Of a DNA stretch of 38,766 nt, positions 1-7,215 are shown in pieces. The notes under the pieces were generated by a model that saw only the letters and a list, made by a program, of their open reading frames with translations, was not told the DNA's origin and did not search any database. A program made the translations under genes and the position numbers. Origin of the DNA: Nitrospinota bacterium (GTDB lineage Bacteria > UBA8248); assembly GCA_026706735.1 (NCBI GenBank), contig JAPOYD010000131.1, forward strand, positions 1 through 38,766, given 5' to 3'. The stretch's first letter is position 1; each line of letters starts with the position of its first letter.

Positions 1-185
1 CACTCCCCCCAAGAGGGGGAGTCGGTTACCTAAGGGATTAAGCCCGCAAGCGAACCGGTGGGGGGTATAATTCAAAATGCGCGATAAAATTCGATTTACC
101 CCCCACCGCATCAGCCTTCGCACAAATCGCTCGGCTTCTGCGTTGGGCTTTCCCCTCGGGAAGCCCAACCCTCAAGGGGGGAGTG
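1..185. repeat. MITE-like palindromic element with terminal inverted repeats
   Basis: The stretch starts with CACTCCCCCC (1-10) and has its exact reverse complement GGGGGGAGTG at 176-185. Inside are a second inverted pair, CGGTGGGGGGTA near 55-66 and TACCCCCCACCG near 98-109, and a hairpin based on TTGGGCTT/AAGCCCAA at about 143-168. No gene is visible. Nested inverted repeats without coding capacity resemble a miniature element. The left end may extend beyond the window, so the true boundary is unknown. The remaining 186-347 shows only a TTTTCAACAGCCCC motif (232-245), which recurs at 1904-1917. Confidence 0.5.
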
Positions 186-356
186 ATTGATTGGGGCCCT
201 GTATGAGGGAGTGGTTCATTTCTTCTCGGTTTTTTCAACAGCCCCGATAGGCGAGGAACCGAGAACAGCCGCGCTTTTCGCCGGAAAACACGAGTTCAAG
301 GAAAGATGAGAGATATTCGGACTAATCAGGAGCGTTCACTTTAGGGGATGGCACAC

Positions 357-860
357 ATGAGCATCGACGGAAAAGAATTCAGAACCGCCCTCGGCAGATT
401 CGCCACCGGCGTCACGGTCGTCACTGCGAAAACGCCGACCGAAGCCCGTGGCATGACGGCGAACGCGTTCTCCTCCCTCTCGCTCGACCCGCCGCTCGTC
501 CTGGTGTGTTACGACAACAAGGCGTCGAGCCTGAAGATCGTGCAGGAAGCGAAGAAGTTCGCCATCAATTTTCTGGCTGAGGAGCAGAAGAACACCTCCG
601 ACTGGTTTGCCGGCAAGGGCCGGGACGCGGAGGATCAGTTCGCGGACATCCCGCATGAGATCGGGGAGAACGGCTCGCCCGTGCTCACGGGGAACGTGGG
701 CGTTCTCGAGTGCGACCTCCATGAAGAGCTTCCGGGCGGAGACCACACCATCGTCGTGGGGCGGGTGACGCGCGTCGTGCTCGAGGAGGAGATGCGCGCG
801 CCCCTTCTCTTCTACGGAAGCGCCTACCGGAAGATGGACATGGACGGCTCCTACGACTGA
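357..860 (+). CDS. Flavin reductase-like, FMN-binding domain protein
   Basis: This protein of about 167 residues looks like a single flavin reductase-like domain (the RutF/HpaC/DIM6-NTAB type), which binds FMN and usually supplies reduced flavin to a partner monooxygenase. Seen: an N-terminal FRTALGRFATGVTVVTA segment, then TANAFSSLSLDPPLVLVC, both typical of the flavin-binding barrel, and a late GDHTIVVGRV strand. Length matches the family. I prefer the ATG at 357 because AGGGG (343-347) sits 9 bases upstream; an in-frame ATG at 348 would overlap that site and give three extra residues. No partner oxygenase is adjacent, so the substrate is unknown. The HAD gene follows 36 bases later on the same strand. 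Confidence 0.85.
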   Translation: MSIDGKEFRTALGRFATGVTVVTAKTPTEARGMTANAFSSLSLDPPLVLVCYDNKASSLKIVQEAKKFAINFLAEEQKNTSDWFAGKGRDAEDQFADIPHEIGENGSPVLTGNVGVLECDLHEELPGGDHTIVVGRVTRVVLEEEMRAPLLFYGSAYRKMDMDGSYD

Positions 861-896
861 TCCCTGAGCCAGACTCGAATTACGCAAGGAGTTCCC

Positions 897-1658
897 TTGG
901 CATCTTATCGCGCGGTCGCGTTCGATCTTTTCGACACGCTCGTTGATTTCGACATCTCCCTTTTCCCGGTCGTGGAGATCGACGGCAGAGAGGAGAAGAC
1001 TACCTCGCGCGCGGCTTACGACGCGCTGTACGATGGCGGCTTCCTCGTGCCGAATTACCCGGCCTTCCACCAGCTCTGGCTGCAGAACTCGAAAGAGGTC
1101 TGGGGCGAGCGCAACAGCGACCCCGAGCTCAAGGAGGTCCGCTCGATAGTCCGCTTCCGGCTCCTCATGGATCTTCTGGTGGCGATTCCCGCACAGGACA
1201 GGGAGCGCGCCGCCCTGACGGCCCTGAACGCCCACATGTACGGCATCGAGAATTCCGTCGTTTTCGACACCGACCGCCTCGACGTGCTGGGGAAGATCAA
1301 GGACGCAGATCTTCCGATTGCGCTCCTGAGCAACTTCGACCATGCGCCGACCGCCCGGCGGATCATCGATAAGATGGGCATCACGCCGTATATGGATTCC
1401 ATCCTGATTTCCGAGGATGAGGGTTTCAGGAAGCCTGCGTCGTCGCTGTTCTTGAAGGTGGCCGAAGAACTGGACGTTGCGCCCGGCGAGGTGCTCTTCG
1501 TGGGCGATACGTTCGATGCCGACGTAACGGGGCCGCAGAGCGTGGGCATGCCCTGCGCCTGGCTCAACAGAAAGGGCGCGCCCGTGCCGGAGGGTTGCCG
1601 GCCGCCCGATTTCGAGATTGAGGATATCAGGGATACGCTTTCGATACTGGGGTTGTAG
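897..1658 (+). CDS. HAD-superfamily hydrolase (haloacid dehalogenase-like)
   Basis: A 253-residue HAD hydrolase, the class that transfers phosphate (or halide) through an aspartyl intermediate. Motif I is VAFDLFDTLVD with the presumed nucleophile Asp10; motif II is the Ser of LLSNFDH near residue 145; motif III is the Lys of FRKPASS near 178; motif IV is VGDTFDADV near 201-209. The helical insert between motifs I and II fits the C1-cap type. The start is TTG with AAGGAG (885-890) six bases upstream; no ATG gives a better fit. The substrate cannot be told from sequence. The stop codon abuts the inverted-repeat element that begins at 1658. Confidence 0.88.
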   Translation: MASYRAVAFDLFDTLVDFDISLFPVVEIDGREEKTTSRAAYDALYDGGFLVPNYPAFHQLWLQNSKEVWGERNSDPELKEVRSIVRFRLLMDLLVAIPAQDRERAALTALNAHMYGIENSVVFDTDRLDVLGKIKDADLPIALLSNFDHAPTARRIIDKMGITPYMDSILISEDEGFRKPASSLFLKVAEELDVAPGEVLFVGDTFDADVTGPQSVGMPCAWLNRKGAPVPEGCRPPDFEIEDIRDTLSILGL

Positions 1659-1917
1659 GGGGTGTTGAAAGAGTTTCTACGAATGAGGGTTTGACGTGAG
1701 CAAGGAGCGGGCGATTGTGTTTTGGTAGGGACAGGTCGCGACCTGTCCCTACGGTCGTTATTCGAGGGGGATGTGTAGGGGCCGCATATATGCGGCCCAT
1801 GACCGGCGGCGAAAAAGGCTGGGTCGCATGTATGCGACCCCTACAACAGAAACGGCAATGACGCCGGAATGACGGCGTGGTCAATTCAAACTAAGGAGGG
1901 GCGTTTTCAACAGCCCC
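1658..1917. repeat. MITE-like element with inverted ends and internal perfect palindromes
   Basis: The ends GGGGGTGTTGAAAG (1658-1671) and TTTTCAACAGCCCC (1904-1917) are inverted repeats matching at 12 of 14 positions. Inside are a perfect 28-bp palindrome at 1725-1752 (half-site GTAGGGACAGGTCG), a perfect 20-bp palindrome at 1779-1798 (half-site GGGCCGCATA) and a near-perfect one at 1821-1840 (GGGTCGCATG/TATGCGACCC). The segments GTAGGGGCCGCATA (1775-1788) and TATGCGACCCCTAC (1831-1844) also pair. No credible gene lies here. Such GTAGGGG-type palindromes are common dispersed repeats in several bacterial lineages. It fills the gap between the HAD and amidotransferase genes and could act as a terminator when transcribed. 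Confidence 0.6.
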
Positions 1918-1947
1918 TCTAGGCCCGTTTGAGACGAGGATATTCGC

Positions 1948-2679
1948 TTGTCGGTACTGGCGCTTCAGCATGTGGACGTGGAGAGGCTCTCGCTGCTCGA
2001 AGAGGTGCTCGCGCAGAGGGGCATTCCCGCGCGCTACCTGGCCCTCCACAAGGGGGAGCGCCTACCGCAATCTTTGGATGATCTGGAAGGGCCAAAGGCC
2101 ATTGTCGTCCTGGGCGGACCGATGGGCGTTTACGAGGAGGAGAAACATCCCTGGCTGGCCGATGAGATTCGTTTCCTGGGCGGGGCGATTCGCGCAGGTC
2201 TCCCCGTTTACGGCCTCTGCCTGGGCGCGCAGTTGATGGCGGCGGCGCTCGGCGCCCGCGTGTATCCAGGAGAGGGGAAGAAGGAGATCGGCTGGTTCCC
2301 GGTGGATCTGACGCCGGGGGCGCAGGGAGACCCGCTGCTGGGCGATGAGGAGGCGAGCTTCCCGGTCTTCCAGTGGCACGGCGATACGTTCGATATTCCC
2401 GGGGGCGCCGTTCATCTGGCGTCTTCCGCGCGGTATCCCAACCAGGCGTTCCGCTGGGGAGAGCGAGCCTACGCCTTTCAGTTCCACCTGGAAATCGGGA
2501 CGGAAGACATATCCACGTGGCTGGAAGCGTTTGCGGGCGACATGAATTCCCCGCGCTCGGACGCGGACCCCGAGGCGATACTGCGCGATGCGCCGGCGCA
2601 CATGGAGACCTTGAACAGGCGCGCGGCGCGCTGGTTCGAGCGCTGGCTCGCACTATCGGGGCTGATTGAGTCACCCTGA
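1948..2679 (+). CDS. Class I glutamine amidotransferase (GMP synthase-like GATase domain)
   Basis: A stand-alone 243-residue glutaminase domain of the class I (triad) type, which releases ammonia from glutamine for an acceptor that is not encoded nearby. The nucleophile is Cys91 in VYGLCLGAQL; the catalytic His180 and Glu182 are in FQFHLEI. An early IVVLGGPMGVYE segment matches the oxyanion-strand region of COG0518-like proteins. The start is TTG, seven bases after GAGGA (1936-1940). The gene stands alone, preceded by a repeat element and followed by hairpins. Proteins of this group act on varied substrates such as gamma-glutamyl compounds, so I give no specific role. Confidence 0.88.
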   Translation: MSVLALQHVDVERLSLLEEVLAQRGIPARYLALHKGERLPQSLDDLEGPKAIVVLGGPMGVYEEEKHPWLADEIRFLGGAIRAGLPVYGLCLGAQLMAAALGARVYPGEGKKEIGWFPVDLTPGAQGDPLLGDEEASFPVFQWHGDTFDIPGGAVHLASSARYPNQAFRWGERAYAFQFHLEIGTEDISTWLEAFAGDMNSPRSDADPEAILRDAPAHMETLNRRAARWFERWLALSGLIESP

Positions 2680-2683
2680 GTCT

Positions 2684-2713
2684 CCCGCCCTTGTCGGCGG
2701 GGGAGCGCTCCCC
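2684..2713. repeat. Overlapping GC-rich hairpins after the amidotransferase gene
   Basis: CCCGCC (2684-2689) pairs with GGCGGG (2696-2701), and a perfect palindrome GGGGAGCGCTCCCC lies at 2700-2713. The two share bases, so they cannot form fully at the same time. There is no T-run, so this is not a canonical terminator by itself. Confidence 0.4.
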
Positions 2714-2721
2714 TAATATGC

Positions 2722-2748
2722 GACTCCTCGCGGGGGTCTTCATTTTCT
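2722..2748 (+). terminator. Putative intrinsic terminator upstream of cinA
   Basis: GACTCC (2722-2727) pairs with GGGGTC (2733-2738) through a five-base loop, with one G-T wobble, and is followed by the T-rich TTCATTTTCT. It would end transcription from the amidotransferase gene. It lies just 26 bases before the cinA start, so it could also affect cinA expression. Confidence 0.4.
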
Positions 2749-2773
2749 GATCATCGGCATAGAGGAATCATTC

Positions 2774-4036
2774 ATGGCGGAACCTGTACGCGGCGAAATC
2801 GTCGCCATCGGCACCGAGATGCTCCTCGGCGACCTCATCGACACCAACAGCGCCTTCATCGCAGACCAGCTCAAGTCGATCGGCGTCAACATGTATTTCA
2901 AGACCACCGTCGGCGACAACCTCGACAGGATCGCGGGCGTCATCAAGCAGGCGCACGAGCGCTCCCAGGTGGTCATCACCACGGGCGGCCTCGGCCCCAC
3001 CGTGGACGACCTGACGCGCGAAGCCTGCGCCAAGGTGATGGGCGTCGAACTCGAGTTCCGCCAGGACTTGTACGACTACATCAGCGCCTATTTCAGCCGC
3101 CGCGGCTTCCACATGAGCGACAACAACAAAAAGCAGGCCTATATCCCTGCGGGCGCCACGCCCATCGAGAACCCGCGCGGAACGGCGCCGTGCTTCATGT
3201 GCGAGGACGAGCGGGGGGTCATCATCGTGAGCCCGGGCGTGCCGCACGAGATGCGCTACATCATCACCCAGTGCGCGGTGCCCATCCTGCAGGAGAAATT
3301 CGATCTGGGCGAAGTCATCCGCACGAAGGTCCTGAAAACCTGCGGCCTCGGCGAATCGCGGGTGGACGAGATGATTTCGGACCTCTTCCGCGAATCCGTC
3401 AACCCGAGCATCGGCGTGCTCGCGCATCCGGGCCAGGTGGACGTGCGCATCACCGCGCGCGCGAAAGACATCGAAGAGGCGAACAACATGATCGCGGGCC
3501 TGGAGGTCAAGGTGCGCGAGATTCTCGGGTCCGCCGTCTACGCCACCGGGAACGCGACGCTCGAGGAGACGCTGGCGCGCGTGCTGGCCCAGAGCGGCAG
3601 GACCATCGCTATCGTCGAGTCGAACACCGGCGGGGCCTTGATTCAGCGGCTGAACGCCTGGCCCGAGCGCGTTCAGTTCCTGAAGCGCGGCGTCGTCGGA
3701 CTGCACACGGAGGAGTTGGCGCGCATGTTCGGCGTGGATGAGGGCGAAAGCCCCGAGAACTTCGCGAGAGCGCTCGCCAGAAGAGTGCGTGAAGAATCCG
3801 GCGCCGATATGGGCCTCGCCGTCTTCGGCCCCAATCCGCCCGAGAACATCGAACCGGAAAACTCCCGCCGCGCGCCCGCGCTGGGCGACACCCACATGGC
3901 GCTTGATACAGGAGACGACGTGTTCACCTTCACGGCGAGCTTCGGGGGCAACGAGCAGTTCGTGCAGTCGCGCGCGCCGATCTACGGGATGGAGCTCGTG
4001 CGCCGCGCCGTGCTGGGCCTCGACCCGCTGACGTGA
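2774..4036 (+). CDS. cinA: CinA family protein (MoaB-like N-domain, divergent NMN-deamidase-like C-domain)
   Basis: A 420-residue protein with the two-domain CinA layout. Residues about 1-170 are the MoaB/MogA-like fold with IAIGTEMLLGD near the start and the hallmark TTGGLGPTVDDLT near 74-86; this half in other CinA proteins hydrolyses ADP-ribose or NMN-related substrates. Residues about 270-420 align with the PncC-type NMN deamidase domain, but the usual AESCTGG is VESNTGG and the usual AYSNEAK segment reads GLHTEEL, so deamidase activity is doubtful. The ATG start has AGAGGAA seven bases upstream. The family is linked to NAD salvage and, in some bacteria, to competence. It ends just before the AT-rich periodic tract and the tail module. 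Confidence 0.9.
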   Translation: MAEPVRGEIVAIGTEMLLGDLIDTNSAFIADQLKSIGVNMYFKTTVGDNLDRIAGVIKQAHERSQVVITTGGLGPTVDDLTREACAKVMGVELEFRQDLYDYISAYFSRRGFHMSDNNKKQAYIPAGATPIENPRGTAPCFMCEDERGVIIVSPGVPHEMRYIITQCAVPILQEKFDLGEVIRTKVLKTCGLGESRVDEMISDLFRESVNPSIGVLAHPGQVDVRITARAKDIEEANNMIAGLEVKVREILGSAVYATGNATLEETLARVLAQSGRTIAIVESNTGGALIQRLNAWPERVQFLKRGVVGLHTEELARMFGVDEGESPENFARALARRVREESGADMGLAVFGPNPPENIEPENSRRAPALGDTHMALDTGDDVFTFTASFGGNEQFVQSRAPIYGMELVRRAVLGLDPLT

Positions 4037-4059
4037 TGTTGAAAGCCTGAAAGTTTCTC

Positions 4060-4190
4060 AACAATTCGATAAATATCGATAAATTCACGGGGTTTTTCGA
4101 TAAATTTCCGCAAATTATCGAGGGGAAATGCGGGGATTTGCGGGGAATTGCGGGGCCCGGATGCGCGCAAATGCGGGCAATTGCGCGCGC
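4060..4190. repeat. Intergenic tract with about 10-base periodic motifs, ending in a dyad direct repeat
   Basis: Between cinA and the tail module lie CGATAAAT at 4067, 4077 and 4098, then TGCGGGG at 4129, 4139 and 4149, exactly ten bases apart. It ends in a dyad centred on CGCAAATGCGGGCAA (4166-4180), whose outer GCGCAA/TTGCGC ends are complementary. The same 15-mer recurs at 11118-11132. No gene is visible. Confidence 0.55.
4166..4180 (+). repeat. Direct repeat copy 1 (left of tail module)
   Basis: CGCAAATGCGGGCAA, identical to 11118-11132 in the same orientation. The copies bracket the tail-like genes. A 14-base match (GCAAATGCGGGCAA) also occurs at 26081-26094, away from phage genes, so this may be a dispersed repeat and not an attachment site. 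Confidence 0.5.
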
Positions 4191-4220
4191 AAAACCGGCG
4201 GGATTCGTGAGCCATCCCGC
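4191..4220 (-). terminator. Putative terminator of the tail operon
   Basis: Read on the minus strand, a perfect 7-bp stem (GCGGGAT/ATCCCGC at 4198-4204 and 4214-4220) with a 9-base loop is followed by CGGTTTTGC. It lies about 60 bases after the tape-measure stop codon. The T-run is short, so efficiency may be modest. Confidence 0.45.
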
Positions 4221-4279
4221 GCGATGCGCCTCCTGGCTCTCTCCTTGAAGCAGACGTCCATCATCCGGCTCCCTTTCGC

Positions 4280-5956
4280 CTACGCCTGTCCGTAGCGGCG
4301 GCGGCGCCTGTTGATGTCTTCGAGCTTGCGCGAGAGCTTCTCGAGCGTGCGGTTGTCGCTCAGGTTCCCTTCGATGTGAATGTGGTAGACGTGGGTGTCG
4401 CCCCCGACCGTCTCGTCCCGTATCGCGTCGCGGATGATGGGCCGCACGCCGCGCTGAAAGAAATCAATGGATTGCGGGTGGTTCACGTTCATGATGTGCT
4501 CGGGCCCCGACTCGCCCACGAGTCTGAGCGCGGAGCGCTTGACGAAACGCCCCGCCGCGTCGCCTACTTCTTCTATGGGCAGCGCCCCCAGATATGAAGC
4601 GTAGAGGCCCTGGCCGAAATACCGCTTCACGCCCTCCTGGGGCGAGATGCCCGCTTCTCCGGCCGCCCGCTGGATGACCTGGAAAGCCAGACCGGCTTTT
4701 TCCAGCAAAAAAGGGTCCACGCTCATCTTCCCTTCGAAGACCGCTTTGGGAGGCTGGAGATATTCCGCTTCGATCGCCACGCCGGTTTTCCGGAATCTCT
4801 CGAGCGCGAGATACAGCCCGGCCGCCTGTCCGAGATTCGCTATCCCCCGGGTGAAGGGCGTGGACCTGTCCCTGAAGCCCTTGAGGCCGAGGAAGGAGAG
4901 CACCTGCTTGATGGCCCCTCCTTTGTTGAACAGGACGTCGGTGAGCAGAAAAGCGCCCGCCGCAGGCCCGAAGGCGGCGAGGCCCGTGGCGCCCGAGAGC
5001 GCGGGGAGGGCGCCCGCCACGTTGATTCCCAGACTGGCTCCTCTTCTCAGGGTTTTCGGACCCCTCAGGAAGTCCAGCGCGGAGAAGGCGATTTGCAGGG
5101 TCGCCGCCGCCTTTGCGGCCGCAATCCGTGCGGCCAGTTCGCTGCTCGCCTTTGCGCCCGCGCCGGTGGCGACCGCCGTGCCGCCCAGGCGATTCGCCGC
5201 CTCGATCTCGGAGATGGATTTGAAAAGGCGCATGATTCCCTGCTCGCCGCCGATTTTCGCCAGCGGCACCACGAGTTCCGGCCCCGCCTCGCCGATCAGG
5301 CCCAGGGTGGGTTTTTTCACCAGACCGCCCTTGGAGAAGCCGAATACCCTGAACAGACCCTTGCTTAAATCACCCAGCAAGCCCGTACCCAAATTCTGGA
5401 GCGCGCTCACCGCCGGTTTGATGAATTGCGTGCTCGCCATCTCTGCGGCGGCGCTACGCACCATGTTGATGGCGTGGTTCTTGAGGTCGCTGAACAAGTC
5501 CTTGGCGCTGGCGATTTTGCCGGTGAGGGCGTCCGAGAAGAACTGGGTGAGCGTCTGCTCGCCGGCCGCGGCGAAGTCGTTTACCGCCCTTCCGGCGATT
5601 TGGAAAGAGGCGGGCAGGGCGGCGGCCTTCGCCTTGACCTCGTCGAGACCCCTCGCGAGCGGGCCGGAGGCGAGTCGGGAGCCGGCGCGCTCCGCGTTCC
5701 GCCAAAGGGAGTTCATCCCCTCGGCGGCTTCGGTGGACGAGTCGCCGACGCCCTGGAGGCGTTCCGCGGATTGAACGAATGTGCGGCTCGATTTTTTTTT
5801 TTTTCTCCGCGATCCGCGGGTCTCGACCTTGAGCTTTTCCGCAGCGATTCTGGCCTGTCCCGCCGCTTTGGTGAAACGCTCGAGCGTTTTGAGGCTGTTT
5901 CCGGAATTCAGGTCGATTTTCTTCGTTATCGAGATTTTGTGGACTTGCTCCGGCAT
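4280..5956 (-). CDS. Phage tail tape-measure-like protein
   Basis: A 558-residue protein, last gene of the tail operon. Residues about 208-232 read GFSKGGLVKKPTLGLIGEAG followed by PELVVPLA, the C-terminal hallmark of lambda-type tape-measure proteins; a related LVGESGPEH occurs again near 475-487. The middle is alanine/glycine-rich and hydrophobic (about 320-370), and the N-terminal part is helical and charged. At 558 residues it is short for a tape measure, implying a short tail or a tail-fitting fragment. The ATG at 5956 follows AGGAG by about 12 bases. The coding strand has a run of 13 A (complement of 5792-5804, RRKKKKSS), a possible slippage site. Tape measures usually precede distal tail genes, so the 3' position is unusual. 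Confidence 0.75.
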   Translation of the reverse strand: MPEQVHKISITKKIDLNSGNSLKTLERFTKAAGQARIAAEKLKVETRGSRRKKKKSSRTFVQSAERLQGVGDSSTEAAEGMNSLWRNAERAGSRLASGPLARGLDEVKAKAAALPASFQIAGRAVNDFAAAGEQTLTQFFSDALTGKIASAKDLFSDLKNHAINMVRSAAAEMASTQFIKPAVSALQNLGTGLLGDLSKGLFRVFGFSKGGLVKKPTLGLIGEAGPELVVPLAKIGGEQGIMRLFKSISEIEAANRLGGTAVATGAGAKASSELAARIAAAKAAATLQIAFSALDFLRGPKTLRRGASLGINVAGALPALSGATGLAAFGPAAGAFLLTDVLFNKGGAIKQVLSFLGLKGFRDRSTPFTRGIANLGQAAGLYLALERFRKTGVAIEAEYLQPPKAVFEGKMSVDPFLLEKAGLAFQVIQRAAGEAGISPQEGVKRYFGQGLYASYLGALPIEEVGDAAGRFVKRSALRLVGESGPEHIMNVNHPQSIDFFQRGVRPIIRDAIRDETVGGDTHVYHIHIEGNLSDNRTLEKLSRKLEDINRRRRRYGQA

Positions 5957-6008
5957 GGAATCTCTCACTCCTGAATGAGATACATGATGTGGTTTGCAGC
6001 CGGGCGCG

Positions 6009-6131
6009 CTAATCCGCCCAGGGGTTGATGAAATGCCACAGGTGGTTCGTGATGAGGCGCGGCTCAATGGCCGCGATGGCGCACAAGACGGCGGCGGCCG
6101 AGAAAAGCGCCGCGAGAAGATGGGGAATCAT
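6009..6131 (-). CDS. Small single-span membrane protein (40 aa) of the tail module
   Basis: ATG at 6131 to TAG at 6009 encodes 40 residues. The first 22 (MIPHLLAALFSAAAVLCAIA and on) are hydrophobic and fit one membrane helix, followed by a short polar tail ending in WHFINPWAD. The ATG overlaps the stop of the upstream gene as ATGA, which strongly suggests translational coupling and a real gene. Its place beside another one-span protein (6128-6511) recalls holin or spanin-like pairs, but no family motif is visible and no endolysin gene is present, so the role is unknown. Confidence 0.6.
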   Translation of the reverse strand: MIPHLLAALFSAAAVLCAIAAIEPRLITNHLWHFINPWAD

Positions 6132-6511
6132 GGTTGACGCTCCTTGTTCAGGCGCTCGTCGAGTCTGGCGAGCGCGGTTTCGACCTCGCGCAGGCGGCGG
6201 AGTATTTGCGCGAAGGCCTGCGCGTCCTCGCGCGTTTTTTTCACGGAAATCGCTTTCAGTTCACGGAATTTGAGATCGGCGATCGTCTTCGCCTCCCGCA
6301 ACCGGGTCTCCACCTCCTGGAAGCGGACGCGCGCGCCCGCGTTTTTCTCCAAAAGCCAGGGGTGGCCCCGCTCGGCCATGTGGGCCGCCAGACGCGTTTC
6401 CACGTTCACGATCTGGTTGTAAAGCGGGGTATAGGCGGCGACACCGAGGCCGGCGATGCTCAGGATGGACAGGAAAATCTGGAGCCCTTTCCCGTTTCTT
6501 TCAGAGGCCAT
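6128..6511 (-). CDS. Membrane-anchored coiled-coil protein of the tail module (holin-like?)
   Basis: A 127-residue protein. Residues about 8-32 (GLQIFLSILSIAGLGVAAY) form a membrane span; residues about 35-125 are charged and heptad-like, including REAKTIADLKFRELKAI and RRLREVETALARLDERLN, predicting a coiled coil. The ATG at 6511 shares a base with the preceding stop (TGATG), and its own stop overlaps the next start, so it is tightly coupled on both sides. One-span proteins with a coiled-coil tail occur in phage lysis or tail-associated cassettes, but I recognise no specific family. An upstream in-frame extension into the previous gene is rejected because the overlap start is well placed. 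Confidence 0.65.
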   Translation of the reverse strand: MASERNGKGLQIFLSILSIAGLGVAAYTPLYNQIVNVETRLAAHMAERGHPWLLEKNAGARVRFQEVETRLREAKTIADLKFRELKAISVKKTREDAQAFAQILRRLREVETALARLDERLNKERQP

Positions 6512-7206
6512 CAGCGCACCGCGTCGAAAGAAGAGGCGGCCTCGGAGAGTTTGGTGTCCAGCGCCGCTGTGCTCGTGGTGACGTCGGCATCCTGGGTGTC
6601 GCGCACGCATTCGTCATAAATTTTAAGGAGAGAGGCGAGCTTGCCGAGCAGGGTTGTCCTTCGGCCCGCCCACTCGTCCACCACGCCTTGACCCGTCGCG
6701 TAGCGCGCCGGATAGGCGTCTTTTCTGTTTTTGACGAGCGCGAACGCAGGCTTTGCGAGTTTCACCTCGTCTGAATCCTTCGCCCAGGCGTCGATGAGCC
6801 TGGCTTTTTCCTCGTATTCGACCAGCTTGCCGCCCAGAGCGCTCACCGGCACGCCCACGATGCGCGCCTTGGCGGCGTTCAGCAAAAGGTTGAGTTTTTC
6901 TTTCGCCTCGTCGCGGTGGATTTGAGCGACGCCATCGGGCGCGTGCGCGGCATGGGCGGCGAGAATGGCGTCTCGCTGCGCTTGGGTGCTCGAATCTGTG
7001 ATGTGGATGACCCATGTATCCCGGCCGGGGCCGTGGATTTCGGGACGCTCGGATTCCGGCTCGCCGGACCCGGGCTGCCAGTCGACGTCGCTCACCATGG
7101 TTGGTTTCAGCCGGTGCGCGCTGCCCAGGTAGAGGTGCGCGAGGCCGGCGGTTTCGAGTTCATCGAGAAAATGCGGGCCGACGGCTTTTGTCACTTCGAT
7201 TTCCAT
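6511..7206 (-). CDS. Uncharacterised tail-module protein (231 aa)
   Basis: A 231-residue soluble protein with no signal peptide or membrane span. The C-terminal two thirds are alanine/lysine-rich and helical (for example AKEKLNLLLNAAKARIVG, and KLASLLKIYDECV near 197), while the N-terminal about 90 residues contain WVIHITDSSTQAQRDAILAAH. I do not recognise a family. Its place directly after the fibre-like gene suggests a fibre-associated or chaperone-like role, but that is inference. The ATG at 7206 follows GGAGA closely. The stop overlaps the start of the next gene. Confidence 0.6.
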   Translation of the reverse strand: MEIEVTKAVGPHFLDELETAGLAHLYLGSAHRLKPTMVSDVDWQPGSGEPESERPEIHGPGRDTWVIHITDSSTQAQRDAILAAHAAHAPDGVAQIHRDEAKEKLNLLLNAAKARIVGVPVSALGGKLVEYEEKARLIDAWAKDSDEVKLAKPAFALVKNRKDAYPARYATGQGVVDEWAGRRTTLLGKLASLLKIYDECVRDTQDADVTTSTAALDTKLSEAASSFDAVR

Positions 7207-7215
7207 GTTTGTCTC

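Noticed and set aside
336-1343. Long minus-strand open frame opposite the flavin reductase and HAD genes
   Set aside because: It is the antisense of two clear gene families, has no recognisable domain, and is explained by GC-rich codon bias.
2768-3895. 375-codon minus-strand frame opposite cinA
   Set aside because: Composition is His/Arg/Ala-rich antisense of a conserved gene; no motifs.
4060-4190. CRISPR array
   Set aside because: Periodic motifs are only 7-8 bases at 10-base steps, with no spacers of CRISPR length and no cas genes nearby.
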